DNA from: Paludibacteraceae bacterium
GTDB lineage: Bacteria; Bacteroidota; Bacteroidia; Bacteroidales; Paludibacteraceae
Direction of reading: 5' to 3'
DNA: 61,646 nucleotides
NCBI GenBank assembly: GCA_017417025.1
Contig: JAFPZY010000051.1
Span: 1 to 61,646 of the forward strand
Shown here piece by piece: positions 27,031-36,900 of the stretch. Below the pieces are notes generated by a model. The model ran no database searches. It was given only the letters and a program-made list of their open reading frames with translations, and had not been told where the DNA came from. Both the position numbers and the translations under genes were made by a program. Every line of letters begins with the position of its first letter. The first letter of the stretch is position 1.

Positions 27031-28493
27031 TTTTTCCAAAGTGCGGGGGTAAAGAGAAGTAAAACCGTGAATATCTCCAAACGTCCGATGAGCATCACAA
27101 GCGTCATTATCCATTTTGCAGTTGTCGGAAAATCGGCGTAAGTACCTGTAGGTCCGTAACTTCCGATGCTTATTCCTACATTTCCGATAGCACTGACGGT
27201 GGTGCCTATTGCCTCATCGAAGCCGAGTCCGCAGGCGCAGAAAGCGATGACGGTTACAATAATGACCATCACGTATATGATCATGAACGCGACCACGTTG
27301 TTGATGGTCTGCGACGGGACGGGTTTGCCGTTCAGTTTCACGGGAATAATGGCATTGGGATGTATGCGGCGCATGAATTCGGCGTGGCTGTTCTTGAAGA
27401 TAATGGCAAGGCGCACCCATTTGATACCGCCTGAAGTGCTGCCCGAACTGGCACCTGTGAACATCAGGAAGAACAGCATAACCCACAGAACCACACGCCA
27501 TTCCATATAGTCGGTCACTGCATATCCGGTTGATGTAACCGCAGCTGTCACCATGAAGAACCCGTGCCTGAAAGACTCTTCGAAGGCAGCTAACGACCAT
27601 CTGCTCCCGAAGATGAACAGTCCTGCCGAAATCAGAACCGTGAAGATGCCCACAACTGCCAGATACCAGTGTGTCTCCTCGTCGTGAATCAGACGTTGCG
27701 GCTTGCGCAAAAGAGTCAGAATAAGCAGCGAGAAGTTGATACCCGAAAGCAGCATGAAGACTGCCACAACATATTGTATTGCAGGCGAATAGTCCATCAG
27801 GCTCATGTTCTTTGTTGAGAAGCCGCCAGTGGCTATTGTGGACATGGAGTGGCACACAGAGTCAAAAGGCTCCATGCCGCACAGCCACAGCAGACCGATT
27901 TCTGCCGCTGTAAGGAGCACATACACAGCCCACATGAGTTTGGCAGTGTCTGCTATGCGCGGGGATATTTTTTCGTAACTCACTCCTGTCACTTCCGCGG
28001 CATACAACTGCATGCCGCCCAGTCCGAACATAGGGAGAATAGCAACACAGAGCACTATAATTCCCAGTCCGCCAAGCCATTGCGTTATTGCGCGCCAGAT
28101 GAGTATGCCGTGTGTCATGCTTTCCACGTCGCGTATGACGGTGGCACCTGTGGTTGTGAACCCGGCCATGGTCTCAAAGAAAGCATCGGTCAGGCTGTCC
28201 ACCGCTCCTGACAGATAAAAAGGCAGCATGCCGAACAGCGAGAATACCAGCCACACGAGCGCAACTATCAGATAACCTTCGCGTTCACCGGTCCGCTTTG
28301 GAGCCCGATGCCCCAACCGCAGACCTGCAAAACCGGCGAGCATAGTCAGCAGATTGCTTATCGCAAAAGCCTCGGTATCAGGCTCTTCGTACAAAAAGCT
28401 CACCAGCGTTGCTATGCACATGAACATAGCCTCGATGAGCAGAAGTGCGCCCAAGGTCCTGAATACCAGTTTTTTGTTGAATGCTCTTGTCAT
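27027..28493 (-). CDS. trkH: Trk potassium uptake membrane protein TrkH
   Basis: 488 residues, inner membrane, with the four M1-P-M2 pore modules of the Trk/Ktr/HKT family. Filter-region segments are TTTGATVIRDVE, IATGGFSTKNMS, VTSTGYAVTDY and IGNVGISIG. It conducts K+ together with TrkA. The ATG at 28493 overlaps the trkA stop by 4 nt (ATGA), and its own stop overlaps the next start in the same way. Confidence 0.94.
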   Translation of the reverse strand: MTRAFNKKLVFRTLGALLLIEAMFMCIATLVSFLYEEPDTEAFAISNLLTMLAGFAGLRLGHRAPKRTGEREGYLIVALVWLVFSLFGMLPFYLSGAVDSLTDAFFETMAGFTTTGATVIRDVESMTHGILIWRAITQWLGGLGIIVLCVAILPMFGLGGMQLYAAEVTGVSYEKISPRIADTAKLMWAVYVLLTAAEIGLLWLCGMEPFDSVCHSMSTIATGGFSTKNMSLMDYSPAIQYVVAVFMLLSGINFSLLILTLLRKPQRLIHDEETHWYLAVVGIFTVLISAGLFIFGSRWSLAAFEESFRHGFFMVTAAVTSTGYAVTDYMEWRVVLWVMLFFLMFTGASSGSTSGGIKWVRLAIIFKNSHAEFMRRIHPNAIIPVKLNGKPVPSQTINNVVAFMIIYVMVIIVTVIAFCACGLGFDEAIGTTVSAIGNVGISIGSYGPTGTYADFPTTAKWIMTLVMLIGRLEIFTVLLLFTPALWKK

Positions 28494-29824
28494 TTGAAGT
28501 AATGTTCCAATTCTCTTATCTGGTGGCTCTTGCACAGCACTATCACCTGGTCGTCAGGCAGTATCTGTGTTTCCCCGTTTACCAGCAGCCCTTCGCCAGC
28601 GCGCACCAGACCTCCTATAGACACTTCATCAGGCAGGTTGATATTTTTTATTTTGCCTCGTGTTATGCGGCTGCCTTCAGTGGCTATCAGTTCCACAATC
28701 TCGGCATCGGCACTTGTCAAGTTCCTGACATTCAGCACACTTGCGTTAAGCAGCATCTGGTAGATGTAGCTGACGGTTATGTTTTTCTTGTTCAGCACCG
28801 TGCCTATGTCAAGACCTTCGGCCATGGATATGTAGTCGATGTTCTCTACGTCTGCAATGGTTTTCCCCACGCCGAAGCGTTTGGCGGCGAGGCACGCGAA
28901 GATGTTGGCTTCGCTTTGTTTGGTAACTGCCACAAAAGCGTCCATGTCCTGAATGTCTTCATCGCGAAGTTCGTCCATTGACGAGCCGTCAGCATGTATG
29001 ACCAGTGCATTCCCCACTTTCTCGCTCAGCTTCTGGCAGAGTTCGAGGTCTTTTTCCAGTATTCTTATTTCGAGGTCGTCCGGCAGGTTCTGCACAGCTT
29101 TCTGGGCAATTCGTGTGCCTCCGTAGAACATGACGCGGCGTATGTCGCGTTTGGGTTTGCCGAGTTGCTCCCGCAGAAACTCCATGTTGTCTTTTGTGCA
29201 GATGGCATAGACCATGTCGTCTTCGCGGACTTCGTCGTTGCCGTGGGGGAAGATAGTCTCGTTCTCCCTCTTAATGAGCACTATGCGGAAGCGTCCGTGG
29301 TCATAGAAGCCTGACATGAAGGGCTGCCCGAGTACTGCCGCGCCTTTTCTGACCTTCACCACGCACAACTCCAGTGCACCTTTGCAGAGGCTGATATGGT
29401 AGCGCATCCAGTTGGTGCGGAGCGACTCTTCTATTTCGTGGGCTGCAAGGACCTCGGGATAAATGAGGTGGTTCAGGCCCATGCTTTCCAGGAATTTCTT
29501 GTTCTCGGGGAGCAGGTACTCGTAGTTGTCAATGCGGGCGAGTGTCTTTTTTGCCCCCAACTGATTGGCAATCAGGCAGGAGGTCATGTTCTCTGCCTCG
29601 TTTGGCGTTACGGCGATGAAGAGGTCCGCATCTTTTACGCCGATGTCGCGAAGGTCGTGTATAGACGTAGGACAGCCTACGCGTGTTATAAGGTCGTAGT
29701 TGGCTTCAAGGTCTCCGAGGTTCTCTGCGTTTTCGTCCAGCAGACTGATGTCCATATTTTCCCGCGACAGGAGTTTGGCAAGGTGTTGGCCTACATCTCC
29801 TGCGCCCGCAACAATGATTCGCAT
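28490..29824 (-). CDS. trkA: Trk system potassium regulator TrkA
   Basis: 444 residues, cytoplasmic. Two tandem RCK modules: the first Rossmann fold begins [20 protein letters not shown], and the second begins near residue 230 at [20 protein letters not shown]. Each is followed by a TrkA-C domain. It gates TrkH in response to nucleotides. It overlaps the end of dxs by 34 nt and trkH by 4 nt. Confidence 0.95.
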   Translation of the reverse strand: MRIIVAGAGDVGQHLAKLLSRENMDISLLDENAENLGDLEANYDLITRVGCPTSIHDLRDIGVKDADLFIAVTPNEAENMTSCLIANQLGAKKTLARIDNYEYLLPENKKFLESMGLNHLIYPEVLAAHEIEESLRTNWMRYHISLCKGALELCVVKVRKGAAVLGQPFMSGFYDHGRFRIVLIKRENETIFPHGNDEVREDDMVYAICTKDNMEFLREQLGKPKRDIRRVMFYGGTRIAQKAVQNLPDDLEIRILEKDLELCQKLSEKVGNALVIHADGSSMDELRDEDIQDMDAFVAVTKQSEANIFACLAAKRFGVGKTIADVENIDYISMAEGLDIGTVLNKKNITVSYIYQMLLNASVLNVRNLTSADAEIVELIATEGSRITRGKIKNINLPDEVSIGGLVRAGEGLLVNGETQILPDDQVIVLCKSHQIRELEHYFK

Positions 29825-31677
29825 ATTCCTTGTTTGTCTAAATGTAGCATTTTGTATAGTTCTTCCGTGCTTCCGTGCTCGACGAAGCGGTCGTCCACAC
29901 CGAGCCTTATTATTTTCGGGCGGTGAGTTTTGTCGGCGTAGTATTCGGCTACAGCCGAGCCCAATCCGCCGTCTCTCATGCCGTCCTCCAGGGTGACAAT
30001 AGTTTCATATTTTGCGCCTGCCTCATCCAGCAGTGCCGTGTCCAAAGGTTTGAGCCAGCGCATGTTGTAGTGCCCTATTTTGGCAGCGCCTTGTGCTTGG
30101 GCCAATTCGATAGCCTTTTCCGCCGTGTTGCCGATGGCCCCTATGCTCATTACCAGCACTTTATCCCCTTCGCGCAGGCGCACTCCCTTGCCGTATTCCA
30201 CAGGCGGAAGCGGCATGCAGTCGGGTGTCCGTCCGCGAGGATAGCGAATGGCGAAAGGTCCTTCGGAGTGTGCGGCCAGCTCCATCATCTCCCGCAGGTC
30301 TTCTGCATTCATGGGAGCGCAGATGTTCATGTTGGGCACGGGCCGCAGGAAAGCCATGTCAAGCAGGCCGTGGTGCGTGGCACCATCGTTTCCGACGATG
30401 CCGGCTCTGTCGATGCACAGCACCACGTGCAGACCTTGCAGTGCAGTGTCGTGAATGACATTGTCGTAGGCGCGTTGCAGGAAGGACGAATACTCGTTGC
30501 AGAAGGGGATAAGCCCCTCTTTTGCCATTCCTGCGCTGAAGGTCACGGCATGCCCCTCGGCTATGCCGACATCAAACACGCGTTCCGGCAGTTCTTTCTG
30601 CATTATGTTCATCGAGCATCCGCTCGGCATGGCAGGAGTAACGCCCACTATGCGCTTGTCTTTTTTTGCCAGCTCCAGCAGTTTGGCACTGAAGACCTCC
30701 TGCCACAACGGGAGACCGCTGTTCGCGCTTCCTCCCGCCGCGCGTTCGCCGTTGTCAGGATTGAACTCGCCCGGGGCGTGCCATGTAGTCTGGTCGTCTT
30801 CGGCGGGTTTGTAGCCCTTGCCTTTCTTGGTGACTATGTGGAGCACTTTCGGGCCTTTGTAGTTCTTTATCTCGTCCAGTATTCTCACCAGCTCGAGCAC
30901 GTTATGACCGTCTGTCGGGCCGAAATACCTTATTTCCAGTCCCTGGAAGATGTTGTTCGGCTGATGCGTCAGCGTGACTTTAAGGCTGTTGCTCAGGCTT
31001 CTGAGCATGCCTGTTTTGCTTTCGGTGAGGAGGTGGTGCCGTTGGAGCCAGCGGTAGGTGTTCCAGCGCCAGCGGTTGTATTTCTGGCTGGTAGTGAGGT
31101 TCACCAGATATTGTGTGAAGCCGCCGTGCAGAGGGTCGATGGCCATGTTGTTGTCGTTGAGCACTATGAGCAGGTTGTTCTTGTCCATCGACGTGTTGTT
31201 CAGTCCCTCGAAGGCCAAGCCGCCGGTCATTGCGCCGTCGCCTATTACTGCCACTACTTTTCTGTCTTTCCCCAGCATCTCCGAGGCCACCTCTATGCCC
31301 AGTGCGGCGGATATGCTGTTTGATGCATGTCCGGAGACGAAGGCATCATATTCGCTCTCTTTTGGAGTGGGGAAGGGGGCGAGACCGCCGAACTGGCGGT
31401 TGGTGTGGAAGCGCTCGCGCCTGCCTGTAAGTATTTTGTGGGCGTAAGCCTGGTGCCCCACGTCCCACACAATCCTGTCTTCCGGTGTGTCGAACACATA
31501 GTGCAGAGCCACAGTCAGTTCTATAGCTCCGAGCGACGAGGCCAGGTGGCCAGGGTTATGGCTCAGTTCCTGTATTATGAAGTCGCGCAGCTCCTCGCAT
31601 ACAGCAGGCAAAGCCTCCGGCGGAAGCTGTTTCAGGTCGGTTGGGTTGTCAATATGTTCCAGATACCTGTATTCCAT
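29791..31677 (-). CDS. dxs: 1-deoxy-D-xylulose-5-phosphate synthase
   Basis: 628 residues, thiamine-diphosphate enzyme. It condenses pyruvate and glyceraldehyde-3-phosphate to DXP at the start of the non-mevalonate isoprenoid pathway. It has [18 protein letters not shown] (ThDP binding), [13 protein letters not shown] near residue 113, and the transketolase-type pyrimidine domain with [15 protein letters not shown]. First gene of the long leftward cluster, transcribed from the promoter at 31784-31816. Confidence 0.96.
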   Translation of the reverse strand: MEYRYLEHIDNPTDLKQLPPEALPAVCEELRDFIIQELSHNPGHLASSLGAIELTVALHYVFDTPEDRIVWDVGHQAYAHKILTGRRERFHTNRQFGGLAPFPTPKESEYDAFVSGHASNSISAALGIEVASEMLGKDRKVVAVIGDGAMTGGLAFEGLNNTSMDKNNLLIVLNDNNMAIDPLHGGFTQYLVNLTTSQKYNRWRWNTYRWLQRHHLLTESKTGMLRSLSNSLKVTLTHQPNNIFQGLEIRYFGPTDGHNVLELVRILDEIKNYKGPKVLHIVTKKGKGYKPAEDDQTTWHAPGEFNPDNGERAAGGSANSGLPLWQEVFSAKLLELAKKDKRIVGVTPAMPSGCSMNIMQKELPERVFDVGIAEGHAVTFSAGMAKEGLIPFCNEYSSFLQRAYDNVIHDTALQGLHVVLCIDRAGIVGNDGATHHGLLDMAFLRPVPNMNICAPMNAEDLREMMELAAHSEGPFAIRYPRGRTPDCMPLPPVEYGKGVRLREGDKVLVMSIGAIGNTAEKAIELAQAQGAAKIGHYNMRWLKPLDTALLDEAGAKYETIVTLEDGMRDGGLGSAVAEYYADKTHRPKIIRLGVDDRFVEHGSTEELYKMLHLDKQGICESLLRAQEM

Positions 31678-31783
31678 ATCCTTTTCTTCGCATTGCTGCC
31701 TTATGTCTATTTTTGCGTGGCCCCTTCGGGCTTGTATGCAACCTTCTTACAGCCCTTTTGCAGGGTCGCCACAAAAACAGCCC

Positions 31784-31816
31784 GCAAAGTTACGGTTTTT
31801 TTCCCGTCCGCACAAA
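31784..31816 (-). promoter_or_regulatory. Bacteroidota promoter for the dxs-trkA-trkH-SGNH-MBOAT cluster
   Basis: Minus strand TTTG, 20 nt, TAACTTTGC. Leader to the dxs ATG is about 100 nt. Confidence 0.78.
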
Positions 31817-31898
31817 TTTATTTCAATAAAAATTTTGCTCCGCCGTTTTCCCGCCTCTGTTTCCGCCTCAGTTATCTTCTTTGTCCTTAAAGCGGCGC

Positions 31899-32972
31899 TT
31901 ATTTGTTCTGCAAGGCCTCAAGTATGGCGATTGCCTTTTCCGGCAGTCTGCCTGATGGCATCGGGCCGATGTTGAGCAGCAGGTTGGCACCTTTGGCATT
32001 TGCCGCCTCCAGGAGTGCGCGAATCTCTCCGACCGACTTGTAGCTCGTGTCGGTGAGGCTGTATCCCCATGTGCGGTTCATAGTCTGGCATGTCTCCAGA
32101 GGCAGTTGTTCGCTGACCTCCATATTGCCTGTTATGTAGCCGGCTTTGTTTTCTCCTGGAACGTCCCTCTCGAAGCACTGTATGTCCTCTCCCTCCTTTG
32201 CCGTCTGGTGGTGGTTGTTGGCTATCAGGCAAGCGGGCTGCAGTGTGTGGATATGGGCGTACAGCTCCTGCAGCCGCCAGTCGAAATCAGGTTTCTGGTT
32301 CCACAGTCCGTCCATCCATATACAGCCAATCTCGCCGTAATTGGTCAGCAGTTCGGTCAGCTGCGCCTTCATAAACTCGAAATAGTGGTCGTAGTCGCCC
32401 TTGGCGGGGTCTTTGCCGTTGTCAAGTCCGGTGCGCTCGCCCATAGGGTAATCCTCTCTGTACCAGTCCACTAAAGAGTAGTACAAATGCAGTTTCAGCC
32501 CCTCTTTGCGGCAGGCGACGGCGAGTTCGCGCACCACATCGCGTTTGAAGGGTGTGGCATCGACGATGTTATATGGCGTCTGCTTGGTGGCGAACATAGA
32601 GAAGCCGTCGTGGTGGCGGGCTGTGAAACAGATGTATTTGGCCCCCGCCCGCTTGAAGAGCTTCACCCACTCGCGTGCGTTGAAGCGAGCGGGATAGAAG
32701 CCTTCCGCAAGTTTGGCATACTCTTCGCGGTTCACTTTGTCGTTGTTCATCATCCACTCTCCGCGTCCCGCCATCGAATAGATGCCCCAGTGGAGGAAGA
32801 TACCGAAGCCCGCTTCGCGGAAAGCCTGCCGAGCAGCCAGATTGGAGGCAGAAGGGACATAACGGGCAACTGTGTTACGGCTGTTGATGCTGTCTGTGAC
32901 AGTCTGTCCGGCGACAAGCGTTGCCGGCAACAGAAACAGCACGGCAAGGGAGAAGAAGCGGAGATGTTTCAT
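31899..32972 (-). CDS. alpha-L-fucosidase, GH29
   Basis: 357 residues with signal peptide MKHLRFFSLAVLFLLPATLVA, probably periplasmic. The GH29 core is clear: FGIFLHWGIYSMAGRGEWMM, YICFTARHHDGFSMFATK and the nucleophile Asp in GCIWMDGLWN, followed by CLIANNHH. It lacks the C-terminal beta-sandwich of longer GH29 enzymes. It releases L-fucose from host or dietary glycans, which matches the GDP-fucose genes in the same window. Transcribed from its own promoter at 33001-33032. Confidence 0.94.
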   Translation of the reverse strand: MKHLRFFSLAVLFLLPATLVAGQTVTDSINSRNTVARYVPSASNLAARQAFREAGFGIFLHWGIYSMAGRGEWMMNNDKVNREEYAKLAEGFYPARFNAREWVKLFKRAGAKYICFTARHHDGFSMFATKQTPYNIVDATPFKRDVVRELAVACRKEGLKLHLYYSLVDWYREDYPMGERTGLDNGKDPAKGDYDHYFEFMKAQLTELLTNYGEIGCIWMDGLWNQKPDFDWRLQELYAHIHTLQPACLIANNHHQTAKEGEDIQCFERDVPGENKAGYITGNMEVSEQLPLETCQTMNRTWGYSLTDTSYKSVGEIRALLEAANAKGANLLLNIGPMPSGRLPEKAIAILEALQNK

Positions 32973-33000
32973 AAAATAATGACATATATGTAGTGTGCTG

Positions 33001-33032
33001 CAAAAGTACTGCTTTTTTATGATATTCGCAAA
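33001..33032 (-). promoter_or_regulatory. Bacteroidota promoter for the GH29 gene
   Basis: Minus strand TTTG, 20 nt, TACTTTTG. The base run after the -33 box (CGAATATC) resembles the CGTATGTC of other promoters in the window. Confidence 0.75.
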
Positions 33033-33110
33033 TGATTTATGTATATTTGTACTGTTTTTTGCAAATACTCCGTAGTAATTACCGGCTTGTTCTCACGGCG
33101 GTGTCGGCTG

Positions 33111-33160
33111 AATCACCTACTAATCACCTACTAATCACATACTAATCACCTACTAAATAC
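33111..33160. repeat. 11-bp tandem repeat, about 4.5 units
   Basis: AATCACCTACT type units with a marker C at 33116, 33127, 33138, 33149 and 33160. It ends TACTAAATAC, exactly as the array at 19221-19280 does. Confidence 0.9.
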
Positions 33161-33185
33161 TAATGTCACACTGCTGCAGAACTGC

Positions 33186-33640
33186 TGCGGGGGTAGTGAA
33201 GAGATGTTGGGGAGGAGTGGAGAGATGTTGTGAGGGGGGTGGAGAGATGTTGTGAGGGGAGTGGAGAGATGTTGTGAAGGGAGTGGAGAGTTGTTGTGAG
33301 GGGAGTGGAGAGTTGTTGTTAGGAGAGTGGAGAGGTTGTTGCAGGGGGGGAAGAGGCTGTTGCAGGGTAGTGGAGAGGCTGTTGCGGTGGAATGGAGAGA
33401 TGTTGTGAGGGGAGTGGAGAGATGTTGCAGGGGGGGTGAAGAGGCTGTTGCGGTGGAGTGAAGAGGATGTTGCGGGGGAGTGGAGAGATGTTGTGAGGGG
33501 AGTGAAGAGATGTTGTGAGGGGAGTGGAGAGATGTTGTGAGGGGAGTGTAAAATTGCTGTAGTTGTAGTGTAAAAAGCTGTGAGGGGAGTGTGAAACTGC
33601 GGTCAGGGGGAGTGCAAGACTGCGGCAAGCCGGCATGAGA
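33186..33640. repeat. 22-bp tandem repeat field A, about 20 units
   Basis: The consensus GTGGAGAGATGTTGTGAGGG plus GA repeats with the marker GAG(A/G)(T/C)TGTTG at 33201, 33222, 33244, 33266, 33288, 33310, 33332, 33353, 33375, 33397, 33419, 33441, 33463, 33485, 33507 and 33529. Spacing is 22 bp with two 21-bp steps. Diverged units continue to ~33630. No gene is supported in 33033-33922; open frames here are Pro/Thr/Ser-rich artefacts of the repeats. Confidence 0.93.
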
Positions 33641-33642
33641 GA

Positions 33643-33860
33643 GAAGCGGTGTAAAAAACGGGGTGGAGCGGTGTAAAAAAGGGTGAGTAACGGTGTAAAA
33701 AAGGGGATGGAGCGGTGTAAAAAAGGGGGAGTAACGGTGTAAAAAAGGGGGTGGAGCGGTGTAAAAAAGGGGGAGTAACGGTGTAAAAAAGGGGGTGGAG
33801 CGATGTAAAAAAAGGGGAGTAACGGTGTAAAAAGGGGGGTAGCGGTGTAAGAGAAGGGGG
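33643..33860. repeat. 22-bp tandem repeat field B, about 9.5 units
   Basis: GTGTAAAAAAGGGGG starts at 33649, 33671, 33693, 33715, 33737, 33759, 33781, 33803 and 33825, all 22 bp apart, with a final one near 33845. Units alternate between a GTGGAGCG and an AGTAACG ending, giving a 44-bp higher-order unit. It lies just downstream of the RND-TolC stop codon. Confidence 0.93.
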
Positions 33861-33922
33861 GGATATAACAACAAGCGGCCCGCATGACGGCAGGCCTCTT
33901 GTAAGAGTTGATGTAGCTGCGG

Positions 33923-36900
33923 TCAGTCGGCACCGCCGCCAAGAGCGATGTAGAGCGCGATGAGCGCCTGCGAGCCGTTGTAGAGGTTGGTCGCCTCGTT
34001 GAGCTGTGCAGAGAGGAGTGTCTCCTGCGCTGTCAGCACCTCCAGATAGTTGGCTTTGCCCACGTCCATGAGCTCGTGCGTGCCAGTGTAGGCCGCTTGC
34101 AGCACCTCAATCTGGCGCTTGTAGTACACGTCTTTTTCCTTCGCCACCTGGCAGTCAGCCAGCGCTTCATTGACTTCGTTGCCGGCATTGATGACGGTCT
34201 GCACATAGCGGTTCTGCATGTCCTCCTGGGCAAGTTTGCTAATCTTGAGATTAGCCACCAGTTTGCCTTGCGCGAAGATGGGCTGTGTGAGCGAGGCAAG
34301 TGCATTGAGCAGCAGCGCCCCCGGATTGACAACCGCCCCTCCGGCACTATTGGCCCAGCCAAGCAGGCCTTGCAGGGAAATCCTGGGATAGAAAGCGGCA
34401 CGCGCTCCCTGCGTGTTGTAGAACGCCTCCGCCAGTGCTTGGTCGGCCATGCGGATGTCAGGGCGGCGGGAAATCAGTTCGGCAGGCACGCCTGTGCTGA
34501 CGCTTTGTGGCAACTCGAAAGCCTCCCACGCCGTGCGCTCGATAGCCTGCGGGGACAAGAGAAGCAGGCGGCAGAGCGAGTTCTCCACCGAGCGGATACG
34601 GCGGCGCACATCCACCATCTGCGCCTTGACATTGAGGTAGGAGTTCTCCATCTGATTGACGGAGGTGGAGTAGGCTTTGCCGTTCTCCCACAGCGCGCGC
34701 TGCGTCTCAAGCGACACGTTCCAGAGGCTGTCGGTGTGGGTGAGAATCTCCATCTGCTTGTCGAGCAACTGCAGCATGAAGTACTGCTGTGCGACAGCGG
34801 AGACGAGGTTGGCCTGCACCACCTGCCGGCGTGCCTCCGCCTGCCAGAGGACAGCCTGCGCCTTGCGCATGTGGTTGGTATTGACGGCGAAGAAGTCAAG
34901 GTCCCAGTTCATCTGCAGAGGCAGGCTGTAGGTCCATGAAGCGGCGGAGTTGTTGAAACTGCCCACACCCGCCGATGGGGCGAAGGTGAAGGATGGCAGA
35001 TAGCCCAACTTGGCGGCCTTGAGCGAAGCCTGCGACTGCTCGACGGCAATGCGTGCGGCCCGCATGTCGGTGTTGCGCACGAGTGCCGTGTCAATGAGGT
35101 TCTGCAGGAGCGGGTCGGCAAACACCTCGCGCCACGAGAGCCTGGCGACAGAGCTCTCCTCCGCCGCAGCGGTGACATCTCCGGTGGTGCCGTAGAGGTC
35201 GGACGGAGCGTCGGTGCGGGACTGGTACTTGTTGTAGATACCGCAAGACGAGAAGAGGAAAGTGGAGACAACGAGCACAGCCACCATAGCCACCGCCTTC
35301 TTTGTCTCTACGGGCGCACCGCCCTGAAAACGCTCGTGCAGCGTCTGGAAGACGATGAAGAACGCAGGCACGACAAAGAGCAGCGCAAGCGTGCCGACAG
35401 CCATACCCGCCGTAACGCCGATGGCCAGAGCCCGGTTGCCGTTGGCACCCGCTCCGCCCTCGATAATAAGCGGAATCATACCGGCAATCATAGTGACGAC
35501 GGTCATAAGGATAGGACGCAGACGCTCCTTGCACGCCTCATAAGCGGCCTCGCGTATAGAGAGCCCCTGTGCGCGGCGCTCCTGTGCGAACTCGGTGATG
35601 AGGATAGCCGTCTTGGCAAGCAGGCCGATAAGCATGATGACACCCGTCTGCAGATAGACGTTGTTCTCCATACCGGGCAAATGGAGCAGCGACACCAGCC
35701 ATGTGACACCAAACGAGCCCATCAGACCGAAAGGCACGCTGAGCAGCACCGCCCACGGCGTGAACCACGAGTTGTACAGCGATGCTAAAATCAGGTAAAT
35801 CAGGATGGCGCATATCAGGTAAATCAGGGCGGTGGCGTTGGAGCCTGCCGTCTCTTCCACCTCACGGCTCATGCCGCCGTACTCATAGCTGTAGCCAGCC
35901 GGCATCGTTTCCTTGAAGACCTCGGCGATGGCCTTGTGTGCATCGCCCTCCGAGTGACCCGGAGCTGCCATCACGCCGCAGGTGATACTCTGGAACAGGT
36001 TGAAGTGCTCCACCGAGGCCGACCCGACCACCTCGCGCAGCGTGACAAATTCCGAGATGGGGGCCATCTGCCCGCCGCTGACACGGACGAAGATATTGTT
36101 CAGCGCCGACGGGTCAAGACGGTATTCCGGAGCGGCATTAGCCATGATGCGATAGACCTTGCCGAACTGGTTGAAGTTGCCCACATAGGCAGCACCGCAG
36201 TATGCGCCGAGAGTGTTGAGCACAGCCGCCGGCGTGATGCCTGCGCGGTCGCATTGCGGAGCATCCACACTCACTTCGTATTTCGGGAAACGCTCGGAAT
36301 AAGTGCTCATTGCGAGCATTATCTCCGGACGCCGGTTGAGGGCAGCGAGGAACCTGTTGGCATCGTCGTTGAACTCCGACATCGGGCGGTCCTTAGTGTC
36401 TTGCAGCACCAGATTGACGGAACTGGAGGAACCGTAACCCGGCACCTGCGGCATCTGGAACGGCACGACTACGGCGTTCTTTATATCCTGACAATCAAGG
36501 GCAAAGCGCGAATAGACAAGCTCAATGTTGTGCTTCAAGCCCGGACGCTCGTCCCAGTTCTTCAGACGCACTACCAGCGTGGCATAGCAGCTCGCCGAGC
36601 GGTTCGCTAACATGCCGAAGCCGTTTACCACGGCGTAGCTCTCCAGTTCAGGGATGGCCTTAATCTTCTCCTCCACGCGCTTGACAATCTCTTCCGTCTC
36701 ATGGAGCGTGCAACCTTCCGGTGCATCCACCTCGGCGAAGAACACACCCTGGTCCTCCTGCGGCACAAGGCCCGACGGCAGTGCCCGCATCGACAGTACT
36801 AACGCTACGGCCGCCACACCCAGCAGCAGCCAGGCAGGCCACGAGCGGCCTATGAACTTGCTCACACCCTTCGTGTATTTGTCGGCAATGGCGTTGTAGC

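Noticed and set aside
29875-31323. 482-codon open frame antisense to dxs
   Set aside because: Fully covered by the intact dxs gene and lacking any protein family features.
20956-31677. Prophage or genomic island
   Set aside because: All genes are ordinary housekeeping or envelope genes with tight spacing and similar composition; no integrase or phage proteins.
33186-33860. CRISPR array
   Set aside because: Units of 22 bp follow one another with no unique spacers, and no cas genes are in the window.
33146-33942. Pro/Thr/Ser-rich proteins of 207-242 residues on the minus strand
   Set aside because: Frames arise from the 22-bp repeats; several overlapping frames are equally open and no start or domain is credible.
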